Source: Muribaculaceae bacterium (GTDB taxonomy: Bacteria; Bacteroidota; Bacteroidia; Bacteroidales; Muribaculaceae). Taken from it: a DNA stretch of 64,000 nucleotides. The position numbers and the translations under genes are program-made. Every line of letters begins with the position of its first letter. The stretch's first letter is position 1. The stretch covers positions 186,001 through 250,000 of the forward strand of contig JAFQAS010000067.1 in NCBI GenBank assembly GCA_017399915.1, given 5' to 3'. Shown here one piece after another: positions 15,645 through 25,376 of the stretch. The notes below the pieces were generated by a model that saw only the letters and a program-made list of their open reading frames with translations, made no database searches and had not been told where the DNA came from.

Positions 15645-17858
15645 ATGATTATGATTAAGAAATTTGTATTAAGTCTAATTATTTCATGTGGAGCGTTGGT
15701 AGCAACGGCGCTTCCAAATGTAAACAATCTCCGAGACACAATCAACGACAACGATATAGTTGCTCCTTATAGTCTTGAGACTCATGAAAGAATGGCCGAT
15801 TCTCTTGCAAAGGAATGGTACTATCAACAATATGTCACAATTTCAACCCCAATAGAAAAAAACGCTAAATCCAGATCTAAATCAGAGACTCCTAGCGACG
15901 AGCTATACATCAAGCGTTTACAATATCTTCAAAATGAAGGTGGTTTCACAATTGAAATGCCATACAACAATGTAGTAAAGAAATATATCGAAATGTATAC
16001 AAGTAGCCGCCGTCGTGGCCTTGTAGAAAAGATGTTAGGCCTATGGTTATACTACGAACCAATTTTTGAAGAAGCGCTTCTTAAAGAAGGTATTCCGGTA
16101 GAGCTAAAATATCTCCCTATCATTGAATCTGCTCTTAACCCCAACGCGGTATCTCCTGCTGCAGCCGCCGGATTGTGGCAATTTATCCCTTCTACCGGTA
16201 AGGGCATGGGATTGGAAATAAACTCCACTGTCGATGAACGTCGCGACACTTATAAGGCGTCTCAAAAGGCCGCTGAATTTCTCCATCAATTATACAACAC
16301 TTATGGTGATTGGTCGCTTGTAATTGCGGCTTATAACTGCGGCCCTGGTAATGTTAACAAAGCAATACGCCGTGCCGGTGGTGGAAAAAAAGACTACTGG
16401 GAAATCTACAACTACCTTCCAAAAGAAACTCGTGGATATGTGCCGGCATTCATTGCTGCTGCATATGTAATGAACTATCATAACGAACATGGCATTAGCA
16501 CAGCTATCGCAAAGAAGCCTATCGTTACCGATACCGTTGATGTTAGACGCAGAATCAATTTCCGACAAATTGCCGATGTTATCAATATTGATATCGACGC
16601 AATTGAAGCGCTAAACCCTCAATATCTAAAAAATACAATTCCTGCAGGGCCTACAAAACCATACAAACTAATACTTCCTTCAAAGTATTGCTATATGTAT
16701 GTAAGTTGTGAAGATATTATCGGGTCGAAAGATTCATACAAATATAAAGGACGCGAAAGAGCCGAACCCGGACAAAGACGCGAAGATCCTAAACCCGATG
16801 ATTATAAAAACACCGAACAAAATAAACCACAATACAACGTTGCAAGCAATAATTCTGAGAGCTCGAGCTCATCTAACAACGTTTCATACACATCTAAAGA
16901 AGATGTTGTGATGCATGAAGTAAAAAGCGGTGAAACATTAAAATCTATCGCTAACAAATATGGCACAAACACCTCTCGTATCAAGAAAGACAACAATCTT
17001 TCAAGCAATACAGTCAGCCGTGGCCAAGTGCTTAAAATCACAACCTACAAAAAGGTTCTTAGCGATGACTCTAACATTGCCAGCAACACAACTAATACAA
17101 GAAAATCATCGAAAACTACTAATACGGTAGCTTCAAACAATAGTTATAATTCTAAAAGCTATTCTTATAATAACGATTATAGCAACAATGACAACTATAC
17201 TTATAAGAAGAAAAAAAGTAGCCGAAAGAAAAAAAGCACTTACAATCCCACTGAGAATAACAAAAAAGTTCAACAAGCTACACCTTCTTATAAATCAAAC
17301 AAGAAGAAAACTTCAACCAAGTCGGTAACAAAAGTTTCAACAAATAAGAGCTCTAAAAAACAAGTAGATAAAAAGTCGACTAAGAGCAATAAGAAAAATG
17401 TTGCTTCAAGCTCTAAGTCAAAAAACAAATCTACGGCAAAAAGTTCTAAATCGTCAAGCAGTAAGTCTAAGAAATCAACTTCTATAGGTAAGACTTCAAA
17501 AAGCAAGAGCAAGACAGCTTCTAAAACTTCGTCTAAAAAAGACAAGAAATCATATACAAGTAAATCTTCTTCGTCAAAAGATAAGAAAAAATCAACAACA
17601 AGCAAGTCTTCTTCAAGTAAGAAAACAACAAAAGCTACTGATAAGAAGAAATCAAGCTCTACAAAAGCAAAAGCTACTGACAAAAAGAAATCTACTACTT
17701 CCAACAAGAAAGCGACAACTAAGTCAAGTAGTGGTTCAAGCAAGAAGTCGACTGCAAGCAAATCAAAATCGTCTGCAAGCAAGAAGTCAACTGCAAGCAA
17801 GAAGTCAACTGCAAGCAAATCTTCTTCAAGCAAGAAAAGTTCAAAGAAGAAAAAATAA
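15645..17858 (+). CDS. MltD-like lytic transglycosylase with LysM domain and Lys/Ser-rich tail
   Basis: A 737-residue exported protein (signal peptide ending near ATALP). Residues about 145-300 form an SLT lysozyme-like domain: catalytic E161 in IIESALNP, then AAAGLWQFIPSTG and AAYNCGPGNVNKA. Such enzymes cleave peptidoglycan with 1,6-anhydro product. One LysM peptidoglycan-binding repeat lies at about 424-466 (HEVKSGETLKSIANKYG). The last 240 residues are almost only Lys, Ser, Thr, Asn and Ala, with runs such as KKSTASKKSTASKS, giving a very basic disordered tail. A transcription terminator follows at 17879. I recall a relA/spoT gene after this one in many relatives; here an OPT transporter follows. 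Confidence 0.9.
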   Translation: MIMIKKFVLSLIISCGALVATALPNVNNLRDTINDNDIVAPYSLETHERMADSLAKEWYYQQYVTISTPIEKNAKSRSKSETPSDELYIKRLQYLQNEGGFTIEMPYNNVVKKYIEMYTSSRRRGLVEKMLGLWLYYEPIFEEALLKEGIPVELKYLPIIESALNPNAVSPAAAAGLWQFIPSTGKGMGLEINSTVDERRDTYKASQKAAEFLHQLYNTYGDWSLVIAAYNCGPGNVNKAIRRAGGGKKDYWEIYNYLPKETRGYVPAFIAAAYVMNYHNEHGISTAIAKKPIVTDTVDVRRRINFRQIADVINIDIDAIEALNPQYLKNTIPAGPTKPYKLILPSKYCYMYVSCEDIIGSKDSYKYKGRERAEPGQRREDPKPDDYKNTEQNKPQYNVASNNSESSSSSNNVSYTSKEDVVMHEVKSGETLKSIANKYGTNTSRIKKDNNLSSNTVSRGQVLKITTYKKVLSDDSNIASNTTNTRKSSKTTNTVASNNSYNSKSYSYNNDYSNNDNYTYKKKKSSRKKKSTYNPTENNKKVQQATPSYKSNKKKTSTKSVTKVSTNKSSKKQVDKKSTKSNKKNVASSSKSKNKSTAKSSKSSSSKSKKSTSIGKTSKSKSKTASKTSSKKDKKSYTSKSSSSKDKKKSTTSKSSSSKKTTKATDKKKSSSTKAKATDKKKSTTSNKKATTKSSSGSSKKSTASKSKSSASKKSTASKKSTASKSSSSKKSSKKKK
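17280..17855 (+). repeat. Low-complexity AAG/TCA-rich coding repeat (Lys/Ser tail)
   Basis: Imperfect tandem units of AAGTCAACTGCAAGCAAGA type, most regular at 17745-17820, encode the histone-H1-like tail of the transglycosylase. An open frame on the opposite strand (17288-17833) is a by-product of this composition. Confidence 0.85.
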
Positions 17859-17878
17859 CATCAATTCATCTCAATACC

Positions 17879-17912
17879 AAAAACGCTTCGTTATAGCAAC
17901 GAGGCGTTTTTG
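17879..17912 (+). terminator. Terminator after the transglycosylase gene
   Basis: AAAACGCTTCGTT pairs with AACGAGGCGTTTT around ATAGC and is followed by T residues; it closes the parA-to-transglycosylase group. Confidence 0.8.
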
Positions 17913-18038
17913 TTACCACAACACTCTATTTATTATAGCTTTCAATTAGTTTTTGACATATTGCTTGCTATTTTTAGACAAAAAATCACTAACTTCGCAT
18001 TTAATTATTGCATTTAATAACTAATCAAATATAACATT

Positions 18039-20021
18039 ATGCAAAACGAAAAAGACGTCATTAACAAGCACGATGTTGACCCAACTGAGCTTCCCGAAAA
18101 CGCGTTTCGAGAGCTTAAAGATGGAGAAGAATATCGTCCGATAATGCACCCTGAGCGCAATTATGCCGAAGCAACCCCCTATTCTGTAACAATGGGATTG
18201 ATTCTTGCAGTAATATTCAGTGCGGCGGCTGCATATCTTGGGTTGAAAGTAGGTCAAGTGTTTGAAGCTGCAATACCCATTGCAATCATCGCTGTAGGGT
18301 TATCAGGAGCCTTAAAGAAAAAAGATGCACTTGGACAAAATGTAATTATCCAATCAATTGGAGCATGTTCGGGTGTAATCGTAGCCGGAGCAATCTTCAC
18401 ATTGCCAGCCCTTTACATTCTACAAGCAAAATATCCCGACCTAACTGTCAACTTCATGCAAATATTCCTTAGCTCTCTGCTTGGAGGTGTGTTGGGGATT
18501 TTATTCTTTATCCCTTTCCGCAAATATTTCGTGAAAGACATGCATGGCAAATATCCTTTCCCCGAAGCGACTGCTACCACACAAGTGCTCATCAGTGCCG
18601 AAGGTGGCAATAAAAAAGAATCGGGAGGACAAGCCAAAACTCTTATCATCGCATCGCTCATTGGTGGTATCTACGACTATATTGTAGCCACATTTGGTTG
18701 GTGGGCCGAAACAATTACAACTACTGCATGTTCTTGGGGAGCAACTATTGCCGAAAAGACTAAAGTGGTATTTAGCTGCAACACCGGTGCTGCGTTGCTC
18801 GGCTTAGGATATATCGTAGGCCTTAAATATGCATTTGTAATCTTCGCAGGCTCGCTATTTGTGTGGTGGATTATAATTCCACTATTTGGCACATATGGTT
18901 CTGCCTACATTTCAACAATGGATGCTCAAACAATATTTAGCGACTACGCCCGACTAATTGGTATCGGAGGTATTGCAATGGCCGGCATCATCGGCATTGT
19001 TAAATCATGGCCAATCATTATGCAAGCAGTAGGTCTTGCCGGACGAGAATTTAAAGGTTCGGCCGATAAGGCTAAAACCATACGTTGGCAAACAGATATT
19101 TCAATGAAGCATATCGTATTCTTTATTGGTATCGCCTTAGTCACAGTGCTTATCTTCTTTTGGGTAGGTGTAATCAACACTTTCTGGCAAGCGCTTGTTG
19201 CTTGGTTGGTTGTAACTGTTATTGCATTCCTATTCACCACTGTAGCGGCAAATGCAATTGCTATCGTAGGTTCAAACCCTGTATCGGGCATGACTCTTAT
19301 GACCCTTATCATCGCATCGGCTATATTTGTGGGGATAGGTCTTAATGGCACATCGGGTATCGTTGCATCAATGGTAATTGGCGGTGTTGTTTGTACAGCA
19401 TTATCTATGGCCGGTGGTTTTGTCACCGACCTCAAAATCGGATATTGGCTCGGTTCAACTCCTCGCAAACAAGAAACATGGAAATTCCTCGGCACATTAG
19501 TATCTGCAGCCACTGTGGGAGGTGTAATCCTCGTATTAAACAAAGTATATGGATTCACCGGTGAAGATGCTCTTGTTGCACCTCAAGCCAATGCTATGGC
19601 AAAAGTAATCGAACCCCTTATGATGGGCGGAGAAACTCCTTGGATGCTCTACTTTGTGGGTGCAGTACTTGCCTTATTGCTCAACTGGCTCGGTGTTCCC
19701 GCATTGGCATTCTGTCTTGGCATGTTTATTCCGCTACCACTCAACACTCCAATGCTTGTGGGTGGTGCTATCGCATACTTCGTTGCTAAAAGCACCAAAG
19801 ATGAATCACTCAGCAAAGCACGTCACGAACGAGGCACTCTCATTTCATCGGGACTTATTGCCGGTGGCGCATTATTTGGAGTATTTGCGGCTATCACTAA
19901 ATTTGCCGGATTCGAATACACTTCACCACTAAATGAAGGTGTATCTCAAGCACTTGGTCTTGTTGCCTATGCATTACTAATTTGCTACCTCATATGGGAT
20001 AGCCGTCGTGCTAAAGCATAA
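18039..20021 (+). CDS. OPT family oligopeptide transporter
   Basis: A 660-residue polytopic membrane protein with roughly 15 hydrophobic helices spread along its length after a hydrophilic N-terminus. The opening block (YRPIMHPERNYAEATPYSVTMG, then AAAAYLGLKVGQVFEAAIP) and the IVGSNPVSGMTLMTL segment are typical of the bacterial OPT branch. OPT proteins are proton-coupled importers of peptides or metal chelates; the substrate of this subgroup is not established. A MATE exporter gene begins 6 bases after its stop, so the two probably form one operon. Confidence 0.92.
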   Translation: MQNEKDVINKHDVDPTELPENAFRELKDGEEYRPIMHPERNYAEATPYSVTMGLILAVIFSAAAAYLGLKVGQVFEAAIPIAIIAVGLSGALKKKDALGQNVIIQSIGACSGVIVAGAIFTLPALYILQAKYPDLTVNFMQIFLSSLLGGVLGILFFIPFRKYFVKDMHGKYPFPEATATTQVLISAEGGNKKESGGQAKTLIIASLIGGIYDYIVATFGWWAETITTTACSWGATIAEKTKVVFSCNTGAALLGLGYIVGLKYAFVIFAGSLFVWWIIIPLFGTYGSAYISTMDAQTIFSDYARLIGIGGIAMAGIIGIVKSWPIIMQAVGLAGREFKGSADKAKTIRWQTDISMKHIVFFIGIALVTVLIFFWVGVINTFWQALVAWLVVTVIAFLFTTVAANAIAIVGSNPVSGMTLMTLIIASAIFVGIGLNGTSGIVASMVIGGVVCTALSMAGGFVTDLKIGYWLGSTPRKQETWKFLGTLVSAATVGGVILVLNKVYGFTGEDALVAPQANAMAKVIEPLMMGGETPWMLYFVGAVLALLLNWLGVPALAFCLGMFIPLPLNTPMLVGGAIAYFVAKSTKDESLSKARHERGTLISSGLIAGGALFGVFAAITKFAGFEYTSPLNEGVSQALGLVAYALLICYLIWDSRRAKA

Positions 20022-20027
20022 TAAAAC

Positions 20028-21335
20028 TTGAAACTCAGCTCTATTCATAGAGAAATACTTGCACTGTCCATACCCTCTATAATAGCCAACATTACTACAC
20101 CGCTCCTTGGCATCGTTGATGTGGCAATAGTGGGAAATATGGGCAGTGCGGTGTATATTGCTGCCATAGCGATTGGCAGCACGATATTCAACATGCTCTA
20201 TTGGCCATTTGCTTTCCTGAGAATGGGTTCGAGCGGAATGACCGCTCAAGCCTATGGGGCAAAAGATAATCGTCAATGTTCATTGGTGTTATATCGCTCG
20301 TTGATTGTTGCGATGATGGTGGGAATATTGCTTATCGCTCTGCAATATTTCATCTCCCAATGTGCAATATTTTTCATGGACATACATGACGACACGTTGC
20401 GACATTCAATGAAATATTTCTCGATATGCATATGGGGAGCACCGGCTATGCTTGGTTCATATGCCCTATCGGGGTGGTTTATTGGCATGCAAAATTCCCG
20501 AGCCACAATGTGGATTTCAATATTCATTAATTTGCTAAATATCACCACAAGCCTCTCGCTCGTTTACATTTTCAACTGGGATATTGCCGGAGTTGCCACC
20601 GGAACTCTTGTAGCGCAATGGGGAGGATTTCTTCTTGGGCTTATTATTATCAAATCGAAATATCAATTAATCAAATCGTCATTCAACGATATTCTTAAAC
20701 GCAAAGAGTTAAAGTGTTTTTTCTCTATCAATGCCCATATCTTTCTGCGCACACTTTGCTTAGTCGCTGTAACAATGTGGTTCACTCGTGCCGGTGCACA
20801 GCAAGGTAATGTGATATTGGCAGTCAACACCCTCTTGATGCAACTATTCATGCTATTCTCTTATTTCATGGACGGATTTGCGTTTGCCGGAGAAGCCTTA
20901 GCAGGCAAATATATCGGTGCGAAAGACGGGGTCAAACTCAAACTAAGCATCAAAGCATTATTCAAATGGGGATTGGCTATGGCAATATTATTCACTACGA
21001 TTTACCTATTGGGAGGCCCATCGTTTCTATCATTCCTAAGTTCCGACACAATGGTAATCAATGCCTCAACCGACTACTTTTATTGGGCTGTAGCAATTCC
21101 TTTATGCGGAGTGATGGCATTTACCTGGGACGGAATATTTATCGGAGCCACATGCACACGCGATATGCTATGGTCAATGGCAATAGCAATGCTCTCATTC
21201 TTTACCATCTATTTTGCAATAACCCCAATATGGGGAAACCATGCATTATGGCTGGCATTTATTTGCTATCTTATTATTCGTGGCGTGGTATTGAATATAA
21301 TTTATCAACGTCGTCCTCTACTATCCAACCGTTAA
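20028..21335 (+). CDS. MATE family efflux transporter
   Basis: A 435-residue MATE exporter with about 12 membrane helices. The opening [29 protein letters not shown] and the [12 protein letters not shown] segment are characteristic of the DinF-type branch. MATE proteins expel cationic drugs or other small molecules using sodium or proton gradients. The start is TTG at 20028, chosen because the homologous N-terminus begins there, 6 bases after the OPT stop. The stop overlaps the convergent xpt stop (shared TTAA at 21332-21335), leaving no room for a terminator between them. Confidence 0.9.
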   Translation: MKLSSIHREILALSIPSIIANITTPLLGIVDVAIVGNMGSAVYIAAIAIGSTIFNMLYWPFAFLRMGSSGMTAQAYGAKDNRQCSLVLYRSLIVAMMVGILLIALQYFISQCAIFFMDIHDDTLRHSMKYFSICIWGAPAMLGSYALSGWFIGMQNSRATMWISIFINLLNITTSLSLVYIFNWDIAGVATGTLVAQWGGFLLGLIIIKSKYQLIKSSFNDILKRKELKCFFSINAHIFLRTLCLVAVTMWFTRAGAQQGNVILAVNTLLMQLFMLFSYFMDGFAFAGEALAGKYIGAKDGVKLKLSIKALFKWGLAMAILFTTIYLLGGPSFLSFLSSDTMVINASTDYFYWAVAIPLCGVMAFTWDGIFIGATCTRDMLWSMAIAMLSFFTIYFAITPIWGNHALWLAFICYLIIRGVVLNIIYQRRPLLSNR

Positions 21336-21901
21336 TCCCTAAAAGTGATTTCGCAATTATCGATAGAATCTATTATCACTAAAGATTCGACATTGTGTCC
21401 CTCATATCGTAATTGGTCGCCTCCACCTTGAAATCCTTTCTCAATCACAAAACCCATTGTATCAATCTCTGCTCCTGCTTGATAGCATAAATCAATCACA
21501 CCACGGGCAGCATTTCCATAAGCAAGGTAATCATCAATAAACACCACTTTATCGTCGGCATTTAAAAAGTCGCGCGAAATACACACCGTATAAGTGCGAT
21601 CCTTTGTAAACGAACTCACTTGCGACACAAGCATATCTTGCATCGTTTTAGGGGTTTTCTTTTTAATAAACACTACAGGCAACTGCATCACATAGCCGAG
21701 CATTATCGCAGGAGCAATCCCACTCGCTTCAATGGTTACAATTTTATTAATACCTCTCCCCTCTAATCGTCGGGCAAATTCTTTTGCAATCTCTAACATA
21801 AAATTAGGATCCATTTGATGGTTAAGGAAATTATCTACTTTCAGTATTCCTCCCGGCAATGCCTTACCATCTTCTAAGATGCGATTTCGTAGTGTTTCCA
21901 T
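21332..21901 (-). CDS. xpt: Xanthine phosphoribosyltransferase
   Basis: Xpt salvages xanthine to XMP using phosphoribosyl pyrophosphate. The 189-residue protein starts [32 protein letters not shown], a strong Xpt signature, and has the PRPP-binding loop [13 protein letters not shown] and the [10 protein letters not shown] segment. Length matches Bacillus Xpt (about 194). It lies 17 bases downstream of the MurF-Alr gene on the same strand and may be cotranscribed. No purine riboswitch is visible upstream, unlike in Firmicutes. Confidence 0.93.
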   Translation of the reverse strand: METLRNRILEDGKALPGGILKVDNFLNHQMDPNFMLEIAKEFARRLEGRGINKIVTIEASGIAPAIMLGYVMQLPVVFIKKKTPKTMQDMLVSQVSSFTKDRTYTVCISRDFLNADDKVVFIDDYLAYGNAARGVIDLCYQAGAEIDTMGFVIEKGFQGGGDQLRYEGHNVESLVIIDSIDNCEITFRD

Positions 21902-21918
21902 GGTGTCTTTTTTATTTA

Positions 21919-24390
21919 TTATTCTCTATAATATACTCTTTTCACTCGTTGAGATACCGATGTAAGTATTTCATATGGGATAGTGTCCAATCGTTCGGCA
22001 AGTTCCATTACGGTAATGTTCTCACCAAATATCTCTACTTGGTCACCCACATTACATGGAGCATCGGTAACATCAATCATACAAATATCCATACAAATAT
22101 TTCCAACCGTAGGACAACGATAACCATTAATCATCACATCGGCATTGCCGTTTCCTAAATGGCGGTCGATACCATCGGCATATCCAATAGGAATTGTCGC
22201 GATACGTGAATCTCGTTTAAGCACTCCTTTACGAGAATACCCTACCGTTGTTCCTGCTTTCCACTCTTTTATTGAAATCACCACACTATGCAATGATGAT
22301 ACCGGGCGCAAATCTTCTTGCGAGCCATCATCAACCGTGGGAATACCATATAAGCAGATACCTAATCTCACCATATCACACTGATGCTGTGGGAAACGTG
22401 TTATTCCGGTTGAATTTAGTATATGTCGCATTATATGGAACTCAAATCCTTGTTGCAACACATCGCAACATTCATAAAAATAGTCAAATTGGCTATTTGT
22501 ATAATCGTCCATATCCAAACAATCGGCAGTAGCCAAATGCGAGAATACCGAGCGAGGTTTAATCACATTTTGCCCTTTTAATTTTTCAACCAATCGCGGC
22601 ATATCTTCTTTGAGGAATCCTAATCGGTGCATACCGGTGTCGAGTTTTATATGCACAGGATAGTCGGTTATTCCAAATTTTGTCGCCTCCTTTATAATCT
22701 CATCGAGAATATCAAAACTATATATTTCAGGCTCCAATCGATAAGTAAATAGAGTTTTGTAATTACCCACCTTAGGATTTAGTACCATAATAGGCATTGT
22801 GATTCCCGCTTTACGCAAATCAACCCCTTCATCAAGCACTGCAACTGCCAAATATGCGGCACCTTGACTTTGCAATGTTTTTGCCAATTCAAATGAACCT
22901 GCGCCATATCCCGAAGCTTTAACCATACACACAATTCCGGTTTCAGGTTTTACTCTCGAACGATAGAAATTATAATTATGAACAACCGCATCAAGGTTCA
23001 CTTCAAGCACCGTTTCATGTTGTTTTGCCTCAAGCACATCGCTCAACGACTCGAAATGGAAATGCGAAGCTCCTTTGATTAAAATCAACTCATTTTTGAA
23101 ATCGGCAGTTGTTGTCGACAACAAAAACGCACTTGTTGATGGATAGAACGAAGCATTTTCACCAAATAGAGTTTTATGTTTCGAGATCTCCTCACCCACT
23201 CCTATAACTCTATCGATGCCTTTTTGTTGAAGTAATCGGGCAATTGATTTATAGAGTCGCTCACCGCTCATAGTTTCGTGCATCACATCACTTAATATCA
23301 CAGTGGTAGTGTGCGACTTTGTGGCTCGTTGATTCATAAAATCGAGCGCAGGAGATAATGAATGGAAATCTGAGGTATAGGCATCATAGATTAACAAACA
23401 ATTATTCACCCCTTCAATCACATTCAAACGAGTGCCCACCGGGGCCAATGACGACATACGGGCAGCTATCATATCAAACGGGCGACACAAATACAACATC
23501 ACCGCCAAACAATGAATAGCATTTTCCACATCAGCATCAGTTGTAAATGGAATAACAATCTCGCCATCGTATTGAAGATATGAATATTTTATTATCGTTG
23601 AATCTTTTTGTTTCGTCACTTTCGAAATATACAATGGGCTGTCAGGATCTTTTCTCGACCATGCTATTTCTTTCACCGTCAACCCTGCATTTTCAACCAC
23701 CTCGCGAATAAGGCTATCATCACCATTATAAACAATGCAATCGCAATCGCGACACAACATCACTTTTTCTTCGCATTTAGCCTTATCGCTGTTAAATCCT
23801 TCGCTATGTTCATCGCCAATGTTTGTGATTATCGCCAATTGTGGACGAATCATAGCCTGCAATGAAGCCATTTCATTGGGCAAAGATATACCTGCTTCAA
23901 ATATAGCTAATTGGGTATCATCATTCATTTCCCAAATCGACAAAGGCACTCCTATTTGAGAGTTATAGCTGCGAGGACTGCGCACAATGCTATAATCGGC
24001 ACATAGCAACTGATAAAGCCATTCTTTTACGATAGTTTTACCACGGCTGCCGGTAACACCTATCACCGGAGCTGTGAAACGATGACGATGACAACGAGCC
24101 AACGTTTGGAGTGACTTCATCACATTTTCCACTACCAGAAAGTTTGCATCATCTACATTAAGCATTGTTGCCGGCACATGGTCTACAACAAAGTTTCTCA
24201 CACCACTTTGATATAAATCGTGCAAATATCTATGACCATCGTTATTGCGAGTGCGCAATGCAAAAAACAACGACTCTTCGGGATAAGTCAAAGAGCGGCT
24301 ATCGGTCAATAATATACTTATATTTGATGCCGGAATTTTAGGTTCGGGCAAATGCAAAATTTGTGCTATGGTTGAAATTGAATAAGTCAT
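21919..24390 (-). CDS. Bifunctional MurF-like ligase / alanine racemase
   Basis: An 823-residue fusion. Residues 1 to about 450 are a Mur ligase of the MurF type (UDP-MurNAc-tripeptide:D-Ala-D-Ala ligase), with the ATP loop GVTGSRGKT and the later [10 protein letters not shown] block. From about 460 to the end lies a fold-type III alanine racemase: the PLP-lysine motif [20 protein letters not shown], and GYSRKGVLK with IPIGYADG. The fusion is a known Bacteroidota arrangement that couples D-alanine supply to its use in the peptidoglycan precursor. Bacteroidota usually keep a separate murF elsewhere, so activity of the first half is not certain. Start 2 bases after the GSCFA stop. Confidence 0.93.
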   Translation of the reverse strand: MTYSISTIAQILHLPEPKIPASNISILLTDSRSLTYPEESLFFALRTRNNDGHRYLHDLYQSGVRNFVVDHVPATMLNVDDANFLVVENVMKSLQTLARCHRHRFTAPVIGVTGSRGKTIVKEWLYQLLCADYSIVRSPRSYNSQIGVPLSIWEMNDDTQLAIFEAGISLPNEMASLQAMIRPQLAIITNIGDEHSEGFNSDKAKCEEKVMLCRDCDCIVYNGDDSLIREVVENAGLTVKEIAWSRKDPDSPLYISKVTKQKDSTIIKYSYLQYDGEIVIPFTTDADVENAIHCLAVMLYLCRPFDMIAARMSSLAPVGTRLNVIEGVNNCLLIYDAYTSDFHSLSPALDFMNQRATKSHTTTVILSDVMHETMSGERLYKSIARLLQQKGIDRVIGVGEEISKHKTLFGENASFYPSTSAFLLSTTTADFKNELILIKGASHFHFESLSDVLEAKQHETVLEVNLDAVVHNYNFYRSRVKPETGIVCMVKASGYGAGSFELAKTLQSQGAAYLAVAVLDEGVDLRKAGITMPIMVLNPKVGNYKTLFTYRLEPEIYSFDILDEIIKEATKFGITDYPVHIKLDTGMHRLGFLKEDMPRLVEKLKGQNVIKPRSVFSHLATADCLDMDDYTNSQFDYFYECCDVLQQGFEFHIMRHILNSTGITRFPQHQCDMVRLGICLYGIPTVDDGSQEDLRPVSSLHSVVISIKEWKAGTTVGYSRKGVLKRDSRIATIPIGYADGIDRHLGNGNADVMINGYRCPTVGNICMDICMIDVTDAPCNVGDQVEIFGENITVMELAERLDTIPYEILTSVSQRVKRVYYRE

Positions 24391-24392
24391 CC

Positions 24393-25370
24393 TTATTTTA
24401 TTTTTGATATTGCTGCTTCCAAAAATGGATATTGCTGCAATAATTGCGTTTTTAATTGATTGGTTGAATGAACAAATCGTGCTACTGCATCTTGATCATC
24501 ACTCATGGGAATATGCATTAATCGTTTTGATAATTTCACACATTTTTCGGCAAGCGAGATTGTGTCATCATCAAAAAATGATTGTGAAAATATATCATAA
24601 ATATAATCCACTGCCACTTCCGATGGATGAGTCATATCCGATGCATAAAAACGGTAGTCACGAAGATCATCATTCATGATTTCGTAGGCAGGAAAGTATA
24701 TTACATCTTCATATTCTCGCACTAATTGGTTTATAGCGAGTAATAAAGTAGATTTGCTCAACTGATTTTCGTGTGCGCCATCACGCAAATGTCGTATCGG
24801 GCTCACGGTAAATATCACTTGAATTGATTGATTAATCGCTTTTACATCGGCTATAACATCTTTCCACATTGCCACAATTTCATCAATCGACATCATGCTA
24901 CGCTCAAACATCGAAACGGGCAATTTATGGCAATTTGCTACTACTTTGCCTGTCGGTGCATATTTATATACCCATGCCGTACCAAATGTAACTATCAATG
25001 TAGATGCACGTTGTAACATCTTATTAGCTTCACACACTCTTTGATTTATTTTTTCGAGCATTAATTGAGAATCCACACTCGAATACTCCGAATGATGACT
25101 GAAGCTATGCCATCGATTATCACCCTTCTCTTGAAACAAATCGTCGATTGAATATTGTCGGCACTTTAATATAGCACCAATCCCACAAGCTATACTTGCA
25201 GGATTATATAGTGTTCCAAACGGATTAATATCTACGTCAAAACAAGCTTGTCGCAATCTTAGTCCGATATTATCGCTAAAGCACGAGCCTAACATCATCA
25301 CCCCTTGCCGATGACTTATGGTTCCTCTAAAACGTAGAGGTTTCACTATGGTGCGAAACTCCTGCTTCAT
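24393..25370 (-). CDS. GSCFA domain protein
   Basis: A 325-residue protein with the name-giving motif GSCFSDNIG near residue 28 and INPFGTLYNP, then TFGTAWVY and a late DMTHPSEVAVDYIYD block. The fold resembles SGNH hydrolases, with serine near the start and Asp/His near the end, suggesting an esterase or acyltransferase. The function in Bacteroidota is unknown. It is tightly packed between the MurF-Alr gene (2 bases after it) and the OmpA-like lipoprotein gene (6 bases before), implying one operon and an envelope-related role. Confidence 0.88.
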   Translation of the reverse strand: MKQEFRTIVKPLRFRGTISHRQGVMMLGSCFSDNIGLRLRQACFDVDINPFGTLYNPASIACGIGAILKCRQYSIDDLFQEKGDNRWHSFSHHSEYSSVDSQLMLEKINQRVCEANKMLQRASTLIVTFGTAWVYKYAPTGKVVANCHKLPVSMFERSMMSIDEIVAMWKDVIADVKAINQSIQVIFTVSPIRHLRDGAHENQLSKSTLLLAINQLVREYEDVIYFPAYEIMNDDLRDYRFYASDMTHPSEVAVDYIYDIFSQSFFDDDTISLAEKCVKLSKRLMHIPMSDDQDAVARFVHSTNQLKTQLLQQYPFLEAAISKIK

Positions 25371-25376
25371 ATGCGA

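Noticed and set aside
17288-17833. 181-residue acidic, leucine-rich open frame on the minus strand
   Set aside because: It is the antisense of the Lys/Ser repeat tail; its composition is fully explained by the AAG/TCA units.
17913-18038. Missing relA/spoT gene after the transglycosylase as evidence of a deletion
   Set aside because: The order with relA/spoT is recalled from other Bacteroidales only; without a relative's genome its absence here proves nothing.
18944-19558. 204-residue minus-strand open frame inside the OPT transporter gene
   Set aside because: Threonine/proline-rich shadow of a membrane protein gene; no start context or motif.
21902-21918. Purine riboswitch upstream of xpt
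   Set aside because: Only 17 bases separate xpt from the preceding gene on its strand, too little for the aptamer.
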